From Treponema vincentii (GTDB lineage: Bacteria; Spirochaetota; Spirochaetia; Treponematales; Treponemataceae): a DNA stretch of 64,000 nt. The translations under genes and the position numbers were made by a program. The notes under the pieces are model-generated. The model saw only the letters and a list, made by a program, of their open reading frames with translations, did no database searches and had not been told where the DNA came from. Positions 45,371 to 53,238 of the stretch are shown here, in pieces (the first letter of the stretch is position 1; the number at the start of each line of letters is the position of its first letter). Location: positions 248,001 to 312,000 of the forward strand of contig NZ_CP050497.1 in assembly GCF_018336815.1 (NCBI RefSeq), in the 5' to 3' direction.

Positions 45371-45707
45371 AAGTACCTCAAGGATTTAACAGGAACGTGT
45401 AAAAACTACAAGCCGATAGGCTTATTCGTTAACACAGTATACACTATCGAAGTGAAAAAACCATATATTTTACCACAAAGAACCATAGTTACCGTAAAAG
45501 AACTCACGTTATTAAAGCACCGAAAAGCCGTACCTCATACAAGCTTCCCGCAAAAGGTACGACGAGGAAAAGGTTCCCGTAACGACATGCAATAATTGGC
45601 AATTTGAAACCAATTATTGTATTGCTCATTCCTTTACAGACTTGGATCAACCTTTCCTAACTAGGCGTCCGCTTGCATAAGAGATTTATTTTTTCTATTA
45701 TATCCCC
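45371..45707. other. Intergenic, 337 bp, with a hairpin
   Basis: Divergent promoter region of the cyclase and flavodoxin-like genes. Contains the dispersed 10-mer GCCGATAGGC at 45412 and a perfect hairpin CAATAATTGG/CCAATTATTG (45590-45619). No gene seen. The stretch just before 45708 (TATTATATCC) may include the -10 of the plus-strand gene. Confidence 0.5.
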
Positions 45708-46118
45708 ATGACAACCGCATTGGTGTATTTTGATAAAGGGAAAAAAGCACAAACACAGCTTTTTCTGGCAGCCCTAAAAGAAGGCGCCCATAATCGGTGC
45801 GATGATATTCGTATTTTGAATGGGCATACGTTGACCGATACGGATCGGCTTAATATGTACGGATATATTGCTATTTTCTGCGCCGAAAAACCGTTTTTTA
45901 CATCAAAACCAAATCCTGCCGTCGTAACAATCCTCAGAGATCACGGCCTTAAAGAGGGTTGTAAAGGCTGCGTTCTTACCGTAAACCGTGGGCTGTTTTC
46001 GGGTAAATTTATTCGAAATCTGATGAATACATTAGAAAGCTGCGGTTTTATGATCGACTACTTCGATACTTTGCGGAATGTAGCGGATGCTCGCCGCGCG
46101 GGGGCAAATATTGGGTAG
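45708..46118 (+). CDS. Flavodoxin-like small protein
   Basis: 136 residues. Alternating beta/alpha pattern: MTTALVYFDKGKKAQTQLFL, then IAIFCAEKPFFTSKPNPAVV and [20 protein letters not shown], resembling a flavodoxin/NADPH-quinone-like fold but without a clear FMN loop. No function assigned. Its 3' end overlaps the J-domain gene by 32 bp. Part of it is duplicated at 41.1 kb. Confidence 0.6.
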   Translation: MTTALVYFDKGKKAQTQLFLAALKEGAHNRCDDIRILNGHTLTDTDRLNMYGYIAIFCAEKPFFTSKPNPAVVTILRDHGLKEGCKGCVLTVNRGLFSGKFIRNLMNTLESCGFMIDYFDTLRNVADARRAGANIG

Positions 46119-47007
46119 CAAGGCGGAAAGCGGACGGCAGGATAGCGAAGAAGGACGCGGAGATCGTTCAACACATCAATCCATAATAATAGAAGATTAT
46201 TATAAGATTTTAAGTGTTTCTCCTTCCGCTTCTACTTCCGAAATCAAACGGGCATTCCGAAAAAAAGCCAAAGAACTGCATCCCGATATTCCCCATAATG
46301 TTCGGAATACCGACGGCAAAAAGGCTAATGAGCAGGCGATGATGAGGCTTATCCGTGCCTATGAAGCCTTGCTTGATGCGAAGCGCCGGGCGGAGTTTGA
46401 TTTTTTCTATAATAAGACCGCGAAAAAAGGTGAAAGTTTTGATTACCGTACATGGCTAAAAGAGCGGACGGATCCCGAAAGCAGGGCGACGCTAATTTTT
46501 TTTGACCTTTTCCATAATGCTGAGGACGAAGCGGTACAGGAATTTTTACGGCTCCGCTCGGTACAGCCTTCGTTTTCGCTTCGCCGGTACTTTAGCAGGG
46601 GAGACTTTATGGATTGCGGATTTGTGCTTGCAGAGGAACTCTATTTCCGTGATCACTATTATGAGTCTTTTTTGCTGCTTGACCAAATTATCAGCGAAGA
46701 GCAGAAGCAGGCATATTTCCGCCATTTTTTTCCCGAAGTGCTTATTCTAGCCCGCAAGCTTATCCGCGAAAAACTCATCTACAATCTTGCAGACGATTTA
46801 CTGCTTGATTGTTGCGAAGCCGCGCTGGATTTTGGGCTAAGTAAAGCGGATAATGCAGAAATATTAAAAAAGATGGCGGAAATTTATTACCGGATGGGTG
46901 ATTTTACTACCGGCGACGGATGTGCGGAGGCGTCCATGCGAATGAATCCCCGCATCCGCGGCATAACGAAGTTGAAAAAAAACTATCAGGAGCAGCTTTG
47001 GCGTTAA
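46087..47007 (+). CDS. J-domain protein with C-terminal helical region
   Basis: 306 residues. J-domain at about residues 36-100: EDYYKILSVSPSASTSEIKR, AFRKKAKELHPD with the essential HPD, and YEALLDAKRRAEFDF. The C-terminal 190 residues are helical (SFSLRRYFSRGDFMDCGFVL; YYRMGDFTTGDG), TPR-like in part. It should recruit and stimulate an Hsp70. The only ATG in frame before the J-domain lies inside the previous gene; an alternative non-ATG start near 46180 is possible. Confidence 0.78.
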   Translation: MLAARGQILGSKAESGRQDSEEGRGDRSTHQSIIIEDYYKILSVSPSASTSEIKRAFRKKAKELHPDIPHNVRNTDGKKANEQAMMRLIRAYEALLDAKRRAEFDFFYNKTAKKGESFDYRTWLKERTDPESRATLIFFDLFHNAEDEAVQEFLRLRSVQPSFSLRRYFSRGDFMDCGFVLAEELYFRDHYYESFLLLDQIISEEQKQAYFRHFFPEVLILARKLIREKLIYNLADDLLLDCCEAALDFGLSKADNAEILKKMAEIYYRMGDFTTGDGCAEASMRMNPRIRGITKLKKNYQEQLWR

Positions 47008-47084
47008 AGGTGCTCCGGTTATCCTTAACATAAGATAACCGGCAAATCCTAAGACGATAAGGCTGCGCAAAGGGTAAGGAATAT

Positions 47085-47849
47085 ATGATACGAATTAAGA
47101 CAAAGGAACAGATAGACGGTATCCGCCTATCATGTAAAGCATTGGCGCGGCTCTTTAAGCAATTAACGCCGCGGGTGAAGCCGGGCGTAACCACGAAAGA
47201 ACTGGATGACTTTTGTGTTGAGTACATTAAGAGCATCGGCGGCGTTCCCGCATGGTATGCGGAAAATTTTCCGGGGGCAGCCTGTATCTCCATCAATGAG
47301 GAAGTTATACATGGTATCCCCAGTAAAAAGAAAATCGTACAGGAAGGAGACCTCGTATCGCTGGATATCGGTATTGACCTTAACGGATACATCAGCGATT
47401 CGTGCGTAACGGTGCCGGTTGGAAAGGTAAGCCCCGAACGCGCACAACTTTTAAAGGTTACCACCGACTGCCTCTATGCGGGAATCGCCGCCTGTCAGGC
47501 AGGTAAGCGTGTAAATGCAATATCCCGCGCGGTGTACGACTTGGCGCGGCAGTATAAATACGGTGTCGTATATGAATACTGCGGTCATGGGGTCGGGCTT
47601 AAAGTACATGAAGAACCGAATATTCCGAATGTACCGGAGCGGGGCGCACCAAACCCGCGGCTAGTACCCGGTATGGTGATTGCGATTGAACCGATGATTA
47701 ACCTCGGTACGGCAGATGTTAAAACCCGCGCCGACGGATGGACGGTTGTTAGCGCCGACAAGTCCTGTTCCTGTCACATGGAACACACGGTTGCCATCTT
47801 TGAAGACCACACCGAAATTTTAACGCAGCTGAATCCCGGAGAAGCGTAA
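47085..47849 (+). CDS. map: Methionine aminopeptidase, type I
   Basis: 254 residues. All metal ligands are visible: SLDIGIDLNGYISDS (two Asp), YCGHGVGLKVHEEP (His), VIAIEPMINLG (Glu) and SCHMEHTVAIFED (Glu). Removes N-terminal Met from nascent proteins. It is 77 bp downstream of the J-domain gene on the same strand; AAGGGTAAGGA precedes the start. Followed by a set of tandem hairpins. Confidence 0.95.
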   Translation: MIRIKTKEQIDGIRLSCKALARLFKQLTPRVKPGVTTKELDDFCVEYIKSIGGVPAWYAENFPGAACISINEEVIHGIPSKKKIVQEGDLVSLDIGIDLNGYISDSCVTVPVGKVSPERAQLLKVTTDCLYAGIAACQAGKRVNAISRAVYDLARQYKYGVVYEYCGHGVGLKVHEEPNIPNVPERGAPNPRLVPGMVIAIEPMINLGTADVKTRADGWTVVSADKSCSCHMEHTVAIFEDHTEILTQLNPGEA

Positions 47850-47901
47850 GTAAACGCGGCGCATAGTTATCATACGTTAATTATAAGTTAAACAGAAGGG
47901 G

Positions 47902-48075
47902 AACCTCTAAAAACTTCAGTTTTTTAGAGGTTTTCCTTGATTTTAATTTGCGATGTTTTTAATAAGTCATTTATATTTATAGACTTATTAAAAACTCGAC
48001 GGGCACCTCTAAAAATCTAACCGAGTTTTTAGAGGTGCCCAAGAAAGGCCGCTAAAAGGTTAAATTTTTAGCGGC
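47902..48075. repeat. Array of four tandem hairpins between map and the rhodanese gene
   Basis: AACCTCTAAAAACT/AGTTTTTTAGAGGTT (47902-47932); GTTTTTAATAAGTC/GACTTATTAAAAAC (47955-47995); GGGCACCTCTAAAAA/TTTTTAGAGGTGCCC (48001-48040); GCCGCTAAAA/TTTTAGCGGC (48048-48075). The first and third share the core CCTCTAAAAA. The region separates two convergent genes; the stems contain A/T runs that could act as bidirectional terminators, but four in a row is more than termination needs. Confidence 0.75.
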
Positions 48076-48093
48076 TATTTAAGGATAGTTTTG

Positions 48094-48831
48094 TTATTTT
48101 ACCAATTCAAAGGCTGAGTATTCGTTGGTTCCATCTAAACTGTTTATCACCGTGTATCCTGCATCCGCTAGTTTTTCCGCAACGGCAAAAGAGCGGTTAC
48201 CGGAATAGCAGTAGGTTAGTACCGGTTTATTCTTAGGTAATTTGGGCAGTAACTCAGCAATAGCATCCGCATTCCCCGATATTGCACCTTTTAAATGCGA
48301 AGCGGCATAATCAGCGGGTTCTCGGGCATCGACAACGGAGTAGTTCCCTGTATTCGCGAGCTCCTGCATCTGTTTTCCGCGTACATTTGTCACTTTGGTA
48401 AGCGACTTATAAGAATAACGTCCGACTCCATCCGCATTGAACAGTTTTTTGAACCCATTTTTTTGTAAGATTTCCGCAGCTGCGCGGCTCCTGCGTCCGC
48501 TTCTGCAAATAACGATAATATTTTTATCCTTGAAATCGGCAATATCGCTCAGCCTGTTTTCGATATCGTTGAGGCTGATATTGATTGCATAGCGGACGTG
48601 GTCCGCCTCATACTCGTGTTTTTCACGCACATCGATAACCAGATACTGCTCTTTTTCTGCCTTATCGTTCATAATACTATCAAGCTCGGAGCCTTTCATA
48701 TCCACGATGTCCGCGCCTTGTATATCATTCTTTTTTTTCTGCGTTGTGCAGGCATTTCCCAACAATGCAATCAAAATTAGTGCACTGATAAGGATGCTGA
48801 TCCTTTTAGGATCAATTTTCCGACTATACAT
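48094..48831 (-). CDS. Lipoprotein with two rhodanese domains
   Basis: 245 residues. Lipoprotein signal SILISALILIALLGNAC (lipobox LGNAC). Two rhodanese-homology domains, each with an active-site Cys: VICRSGRRSRAAAEILQ near residue 108 and LTYCYSGNRSFAVAEKLA near residue 213. Anchored outside the inner membrane, it could handle sulfane sulfur or thiol redox partners. Start at the ATG (48831) with GGGGAGGAG upstream; a TTG two codons earlier is not needed. Confidence 0.88.
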   Translation of the reverse strand: MYSRKIDPKRISILISALILIALLGNACTTQKKKNDIQGADIVDMKGSELDSIMNDKAEKEQYLVIDVREKHEYEADHVRYAINISLNDIENRLSDIADFKDKNIIVICRSGRRSRAAAEILQKNGFKKLFNADGVGRYSYKSLTKVTNVRGKQMQELANTGNYSVVDAREPADYAASHLKGAISGNADAIAELLPKLPKNKPVLTYCYSGNRSFAVAEKLADAGYTVINSLDGTNEYSAFELVK

Positions 48832-48898
48832 TTTCAACTCCTCCCCGTTGGGATATAGTAAAACAATTAGGAGCTACTGTATGCTTATGTTTTACCTA

Positions 48899-50992
48899 TT
48901 AAACTTTAAACTTTGAGACCTCTTCCGCCAAACGCTCAATACTCCGTTTATTTTTCTGCGTAATCTCGCTCACTTCCTGCACGGCATTGTTAATCTGCAC
49001 CGCACCCGCAGCCATCTCGTTCATACTTTCCGTAATAATGCGCGTAAGGTCGTCCAATGTATGCATTTCCTGTGCAACACTCTCTCCACCTTTTAGCATT
49101 TCTTCCGAACCCGCCTGCACTTCTACGGTTACCATGTTGATGCTTTTTATCGCCGCTAGAACTTCCTTGCTGCCGTTTTCCTGCTCTCGCATCGATTCGG
49201 TAACACTGGTGCTCATTTCTTTTACCTTCTCTGCAAGGCTGAAGATTGTATTAAATTTTTCTTCCACCGTTTTGGATGAAGTAGAGAGTGTTTCAATTTC
49301 ACCACTGAGCGCTTTCAATGTAGTGGTGATGGTTTTCCCTTGCATCGAAGATTCTTCTGCGAGCTTGCGAATTTCATCTGCAACAACAGCAAAGCCCTTA
49401 CCTGCTTCTCCCGCATGAGCCGCTTCTATTGCAGCATTCATTGCGAGCAGGTTCGTTTGTGAAGCAATATGCTGAATAACACTGCTGGCTTCCATCAAGG
49501 AACCGGATTCTTCTGCGATTTTCTGTGTTACCGTGTTAGAAGTAACAAGCGTTGCTTTACCGTCGCCGGTTGCTGTTGTAAGGCTTTTAATTACGTCATC
49601 GGTTTTACCGAGTGTTTGACCGATAGATGCAATATTTGCAACCATCTCTTCTACGGAAGATGAAGATTGTGCGACACTTGCAGCTTGCGTTTCAATACTG
49701 GCATTTAGTTGCTTAATAGTCCGAACAATTTCTTCAATAGTTGCTGCAGTTTCGGTAACGCTGGCAGCCTGAGTTAAGGCTTGCTGTTTAACACCATCAA
49801 TGTTTGCACTAATTTGGTTGACGGAGCTTGCCGTTTCGGTCATATTCGACGCAAGTTCATTACCGATTTCTTCCATTTCGCTGCTGCTTGTTCCAACCGC
49901 TTGTATTGAAGCGCCGATTTTAGCGATTGTTTCATTAAAATACTTTGCCATATCGGTGATTTCATCATTACCGTATACCGGCAGCCGGACTGTTAAGTCG
50001 CCATCACCTTGTGAAATATTTTGTAAAGCCGAAACCGTCGTTTGAATTGGTTTTATCATTGTACGGGCAACAAAATAGACAATAATCAGCGCTCCAATTA
50101 GTACACTAATACCAATTCCAATCATTGTGCTGCGAAGTGTGTTGACCGTTCCCATGAATTCGTTGACAGGCGCTCGAATGATAATCGACCAATTAGTAGT
50201 TTTAACCGCTGCGAATGATGCAATATATTCAATGCCATGATAGTCATAGTAGCAGACTTCTCCTTCGTCAGTATCAAGCACATACTGTAAAAAGGCTGCG
50301 GTCGATGTGAGTGAAGGATCTGTTTTTGCTTGTTCAATGATATTATCTTGACTTTGTACTAAATCGGTATCCCTATCTGCAATGATAATTCCCGTTGCCC
50401 CCATAATATAACAGTTGCCGGTTTCTCCTACGACGATATCAGCAATATTTTGGGATAACAGCAAACCGGGGATATCGGCAGATAACACTCCTACAATAGT
50501 TTTGTTATCATCATAGATAGGGACAGCAAGGGTGTTTATTAATTGTCCATTTGCACGAGAGATGTATGGCTCCGAAAAAAAGGATTTCCCACTAATGGCG
50601 GAACGAAACCAATCTCTGTTCACAACGGATAATACGCTTCCATTAGCAAGCATACACTGCCCTTGTGCATCAGTCATATTCAATTCGATTATTGTTTCAT
50701 TAAAAGAAACTTCATTTGCAAGGAACGCTAATCGTGCAGTGGATGAAGCGGTTGCATCTCGCAAAACCGGCATTCGGGAAATACCTTCGATAAATTGCAA
50801 CAGGGCTGTAACCCTTCCGTTAATGATTTCGGCGGTATCATTTGCCTTATCAATAAGATGATCCTCTATTTTTTCGGTGACTGCCCTTCTGGCAATCATA
50901 ACTGCTAAGACAATTTCAATAACTCCTGCTGCAGCAATGAGAATACCAAAAATAAGAATGAATTTCTTTTTTAACGAAAAACGTTTTTTCAT
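48899..50992 (-). CDS. Methyl-accepting chemotaxis protein
   Basis: 697 residues. Membrane helix 1 ([20 protein letters not shown]), periplasmic dCache sensor to about residue 280 ([40 protein letters not shown]), helix 2 ([19 protein letters not shown]), HAMP, then the long coiled coil with the signalling tip [20 protein letters not shown] / [20 protein letters not shown]. The dCache domain suggests a small-molecule ligand such as an amino acid. No CheB/CheR-tethering pentapeptide at the C-terminus. GGGAGG precedes the ATG. Confidence 0.95.
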   Translation of the reverse strand: MKKRFSLKKKFILIFGILIAAAGVIEIVLAVMIARRAVTEKIEDHLIDKANDTAEIINGRVTALLQFIEGISRMPVLRDATASSTARLAFLANEVSFNETIIELNMTDAQGQCMLANGSVLSVVNRDWFRSAISGKSFFSEPYISRANGQLINTLAVPIYDDNKTIVGVLSADIPGLLLSQNIADIVVGETGNCYIMGATGIIIADRDTDLVQSQDNIIEQAKTDPSLTSTAAFLQYVLDTDEGEVCYYDYHGIEYIASFAAVKTTNWSIIIRAPVNEFMGTVNTLRSTMIGIGISVLIGALIIVYFVARTMIKPIQTTVSALQNISQGDGDLTVRLPVYGNDEITDMAKYFNETIAKIGASIQAVGTSSSEMEEIGNELASNMTETASSVNQISANIDGVKQQALTQAASVTETAATIEEIVRTIKQLNASIETQAASVAQSSSSVEEMVANIASIGQTLGKTDDVIKSLTTATGDGKATLVTSNTVTQKIAEESGSLMEASSVIQHIASQTNLLAMNAAIEAAHAGEAGKGFAVVADEIRKLAEESSMQGKTITTTLKALSGEIETLSTSSKTVEEKFNTIFSLAEKVKEMSTSVTESMREQENGSKEVLAAIKSINMVTVEVQAGSEEMLKGGESVAQEMHTLDDLTRIITESMNEMAAGAVQINNAVQEVSEITQKNKRSIERLAEEVSKFKV

Positions 50993-51468
50993 TGTAAACC
51001 TCCCAATAAAATAATGGATATAGTAATTTGAGATGATGATACAGGGTATTAGTTGCGGTAACCTTACAAACGCATATAAAATTCTTTCCCAGAGAAGGAA
51101 TCTAAAGAGTAGATTATTTTGTAGGAATTTCGATTACCAATCACCCATCCAGTATTACCAATTAAACGGTAGGTAGGTGCGGGGGTATTATACTTTTTTC
51201 ATTCATTTTGTCAAGTCTCCTTTTAATGAATAAAAAAGACATCCGCCTATCTTGTCCGCCTTTGAAAGATAATAATAAGCGGATCCACACGTATATTACT
51301 TATATACAGAAAGAGTATAACTCTTTTTCTGATAGCTGTCCAGCAAGCGTTGGAATCCATGGCGGTTACTCATGGTTAGACATTTAAGAAGCATTGCGAT
51401 TATGCATATTTTACAGTATAATGCGTTCGGTTATATTCTAAAGATAGTATGACTAAGGAGTGTAAAAT
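50993..51468. other. Intergenic between chemoreceptor and SUMF1-like lipoprotein
   Basis: Upstream leader of the minus-strand chemoreceptor gene and spacer to the next array. AT-rich with a repeated CGGTAGGTAGGTGCGGG-type stretch near 51170 and a short inverted repeat CCATGGCGG/CTCATGG near 51360. No gene. I cannot assign a riboswitch class. Confidence 0.35.
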
Positions 51469-51495
51469 AAAAGCCGTACAAATGGCACGGCTTTT
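51469..51495. terminator. Terminator-like hairpin
   Basis: Perfect stem AAAAGCCGT/ACGGCTTTT (extendable to 13 bp on each side) with a 9-base loop, followed by TTATTT. It stands alone just before the hairpin array at 51503 and could end a short transcript from either side. Confidence 0.5.
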
Positions 51496-51502
51496 ATTTA
51501 CT

Positions 51503-51607
51503 CAAGTTTGCGTTTGAGCAAACTTGTATATCATCTGCACGTTCTCACTTCGTTGCGAACGTGCGTAAAAAGTCAATCGAAAGTTGATACTTTCTTCTTG
51601 ACTTTTT
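51503..51607. repeat. Array of three hairpins in inverted module order
   Basis: CAAGTTTGC/GCAAACTTG (51503-51526); GCACGTTC/GAACGTGC (51537-51564); AAAAAGTCAA/TTGACTTTTT with inner GAAAGT/ACTTTC (51567-51607). Compared with the arrays at 30.9, 38.7 and 39.3 kb the order is reversed, as expected for the same element in the other orientation. It ends only 18 bp before the lipoprotein start. Confidence 0.75.
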
Positions 51608-51625
51608 ATGGGAGAAATGACAAAT

Positions 51626-52615
51626 ATGAAAATCAACAATTTCAGGAAGAAAGACCGGACGATAGAAAAGTATTTCGGTTATGCCGCCATATCGGTGTGT
51701 ATGCTGATTATATCTCTTTTATTCACCGCTTGTCCCGGTACAACCCCCTCCTCCAATGGTGAAAAAAACAGTGGATATGATGCAGCAAACGGTATCGGTT
51801 CCGTACAAGGTGTACATTTTGTAATGAAACCAATTGCCGCGGTAAACGACGCCAGTATAGGTCATAGTACAGAAGAGTATAATCCCCCGCGTTGGGTAAA
51901 TTTAACCGCCTATCACATAAGCGAAACAGAAGTGACCCAAGAGTTATGGCAGGAAGTTATGGGAAATAATCCAAGCGGGTTTAAGGGCTCATTGAATCCG
52001 CCTGCTGCCGGTGAAGTACAAATGAAGCGTCCCGTGGAAATGGTTACATGGTATGAGTGCATAGCCTTCTGTAATGAACTGACAAAGAAAACGAACAGTG
52101 GAGCAAGTACTACGTGCGTCTATTATAGTGATGCGGCGTTTAAGGCTGTGTATACAAAAGACGATGCCGGTGCCGAAAAACTCCCGTATGCGGATTGGTC
52201 AAAGAAAGGATTCCGGCTCCCTACCGAAGCGGAATGGGAATGGGCAGCAAAAGCCGGAAAGGATGATGCATGGGCAGGTACGATCAGCCCGATCGAGCTG
52301 AAAGACTATGCATGGTTATCCGACACCGGAGCCGATAACAAAACGCATGAAGTAAAGAAAAAGAAGCCGAATGCTTACGGATTGTATGATATGACCGGGA
52401 ATGTAATAGAATGGTGCTGGGATTGGTACTGGAGTGATACGACAATCTATGATAAACAGGATCCGAAAGGTAAGGATACCGGCAGTAAGCGTGTTAACCG
52501 CGGTGGCAGTTATTCCCAAGACACTACTAAGGCTACTCGTATGATTCGCTTTAGTGATAAACCTAATACTAATGAATACGACAATATCGGCTTCCGTATT
52601 GCCTGTCGGTCATAA
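51626..52615 (+). CDS. SUMF1/C-type-lectin-fold lipoprotein (not diversified)
   Basis: 329 residues from the ATG at 51626 (GGGAGAAATG upstream). Lipoprotein signal (IISLLFTAC, lipobox LFTAC). Residues about 60-329 form a formylglycine-generating-enzyme (SUMF1) fold: YHISETEVTQELWQEVMGNN, GFRLPTEAEWEWAAKAG, YGLYDMTGNVIEWCWDWY and the end VNRGGSYS...IGFRIACRS. This is the same fold as the DGR target at 60.8 kb, but its last 130 bp do not match the template repeat, so it is a fixed relative. Probably surface-exposed, binding and not catalytic. Confidence 0.85.
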   Translation: MKINNFRKKDRTIEKYFGYAAISVCMLIISLLFTACPGTTPSSNGEKNSGYDAANGIGSVQGVHFVMKPIAAVNDASIGHSTEEYNPPRWVNLTAYHISETEVTQELWQEVMGNNPSGFKGSLNPPAAGEVQMKRPVEMVTWYECIAFCNELTKKTNSGASTTCVYYSDAAFKAVYTKDDAGAEKLPYADWSKKGFRLPTEAEWEWAAKAGKDDAWAGTISPIELKDYAWLSDTGADNKTHEVKKKKPNAYGLYDMTGNVIEWCWDWYWSDTTIYDKQDPKGKDTGSKRVNRGGSYSQDTTKATRMIRFSDKPNTNEYDNIGFRIACRS

Positions 52616-52638
52616 ACCTTCCTATAAATTTTCTTTAA

Positions 52639-52683
52639 ACTGCAACAAGTAGACAAAGGATAAACTTTGGATGCTGTTGCAGT
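52639..52683. repeat. Hairpin related to the first module of the arrays
   Basis: Stem ACTGCAACA/TGTTGCAGT with inner GACAAAGGATAAACTTTGG, the same core seen at 38.68 and 39.31 kb (GAACAAAGTAT...ACTTTGG). A single module, without the two that follow elsewhere, located 24 bp after the lipoprotein stop. Confidence 0.6.
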
Positions 52684-52698
52684 GAAGAACTATGCAGA

Positions 52699-53109
52699 TC
52701 AATTTATTGTTTTTTTAGGTTTAAGCCCTTCCACAAAATACTTGTCCGGCAGTTTTGCGGGTTTGCCGGTTTTATCCACACACCCCCACGAAACGTCCGC
52801 TTCAGCACAGACATATCCTTCGGGATTTGTAATTACCTGCCGGAACGTTCCCGAAAGTTTGCCAAGCTTGATAGGCGTAACGTCGATGCGGAGCTTATCG
52901 TAAAGCCGCGCGGAATATTTGTAGTGGATATCGATATGAGTTACATAGAGCATATACCCTTCGTCGATAAGCCCTACATAATCAAAGCTGATACGGCGCA
53001 GGTATTCCATACGGGCGTATTCCAAGTAGTTTAAATATATAGCATTGTTTACGTGATTATATGCGTCCAGTTCGTAGCTTCTGACCTCTACTTCTATCGG
53101 GGGTGTCAT
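52699..53109 (-). CDS. Hot-dog-fold acyl-CoA thioesterase (4HBT/YbgC type)
   Basis: 136 residues. Signature RSYELDAYNHVNNAIYLNYL then EYARMEYLRR with the catalytic Asp, and the central helix/strand pattern of single hot-dog proteins. Hydrolyses an acyl-CoA or acyl-ACP in the cytoplasm; substrate unknown. Preceded by AGGAGG; monocistronic in appearance. Confidence 0.88.
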   Translation of the reverse strand: MTPPIEVEVRSYELDAYNHVNNAIYLNYLEYARMEYLRRISFDYVGLIDEGYMLYVTHIDIHYKYSARLYDKLRIDVTPIKLGKLSGTFRQVITNPEGYVCAEADVSWGCVDKTGKPAKLPDKYFVEGLKPKKTIN

Positions 53110-53238
53110 TATTTTTATCCTCCTAATGTACTGATGATTTAATCTAAGGAAAACCTCTAGATTGAATTATCCAGTTTTTTCCAACAAGGGATTAAAAAAA
53201 ATAGTACAACAATTTTACAAATATGTCATGAGGAACGT

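Noticed and set aside
51040..51200. Riboswitch in the chemoreceptor leader
   Set aside because: Some GC-rich paired segments exist, but no match to cyclic-di-GMP or other riboswitch cores could be made by eye.
52490..52615. End of the 51.6-kb SUMF1 lipoprotein as a second variable repeat
   Set aside because: Protein ends are similar, but the DNA differs from the template at many non-adenine positions and lacks the 31-bp identical 3' block.
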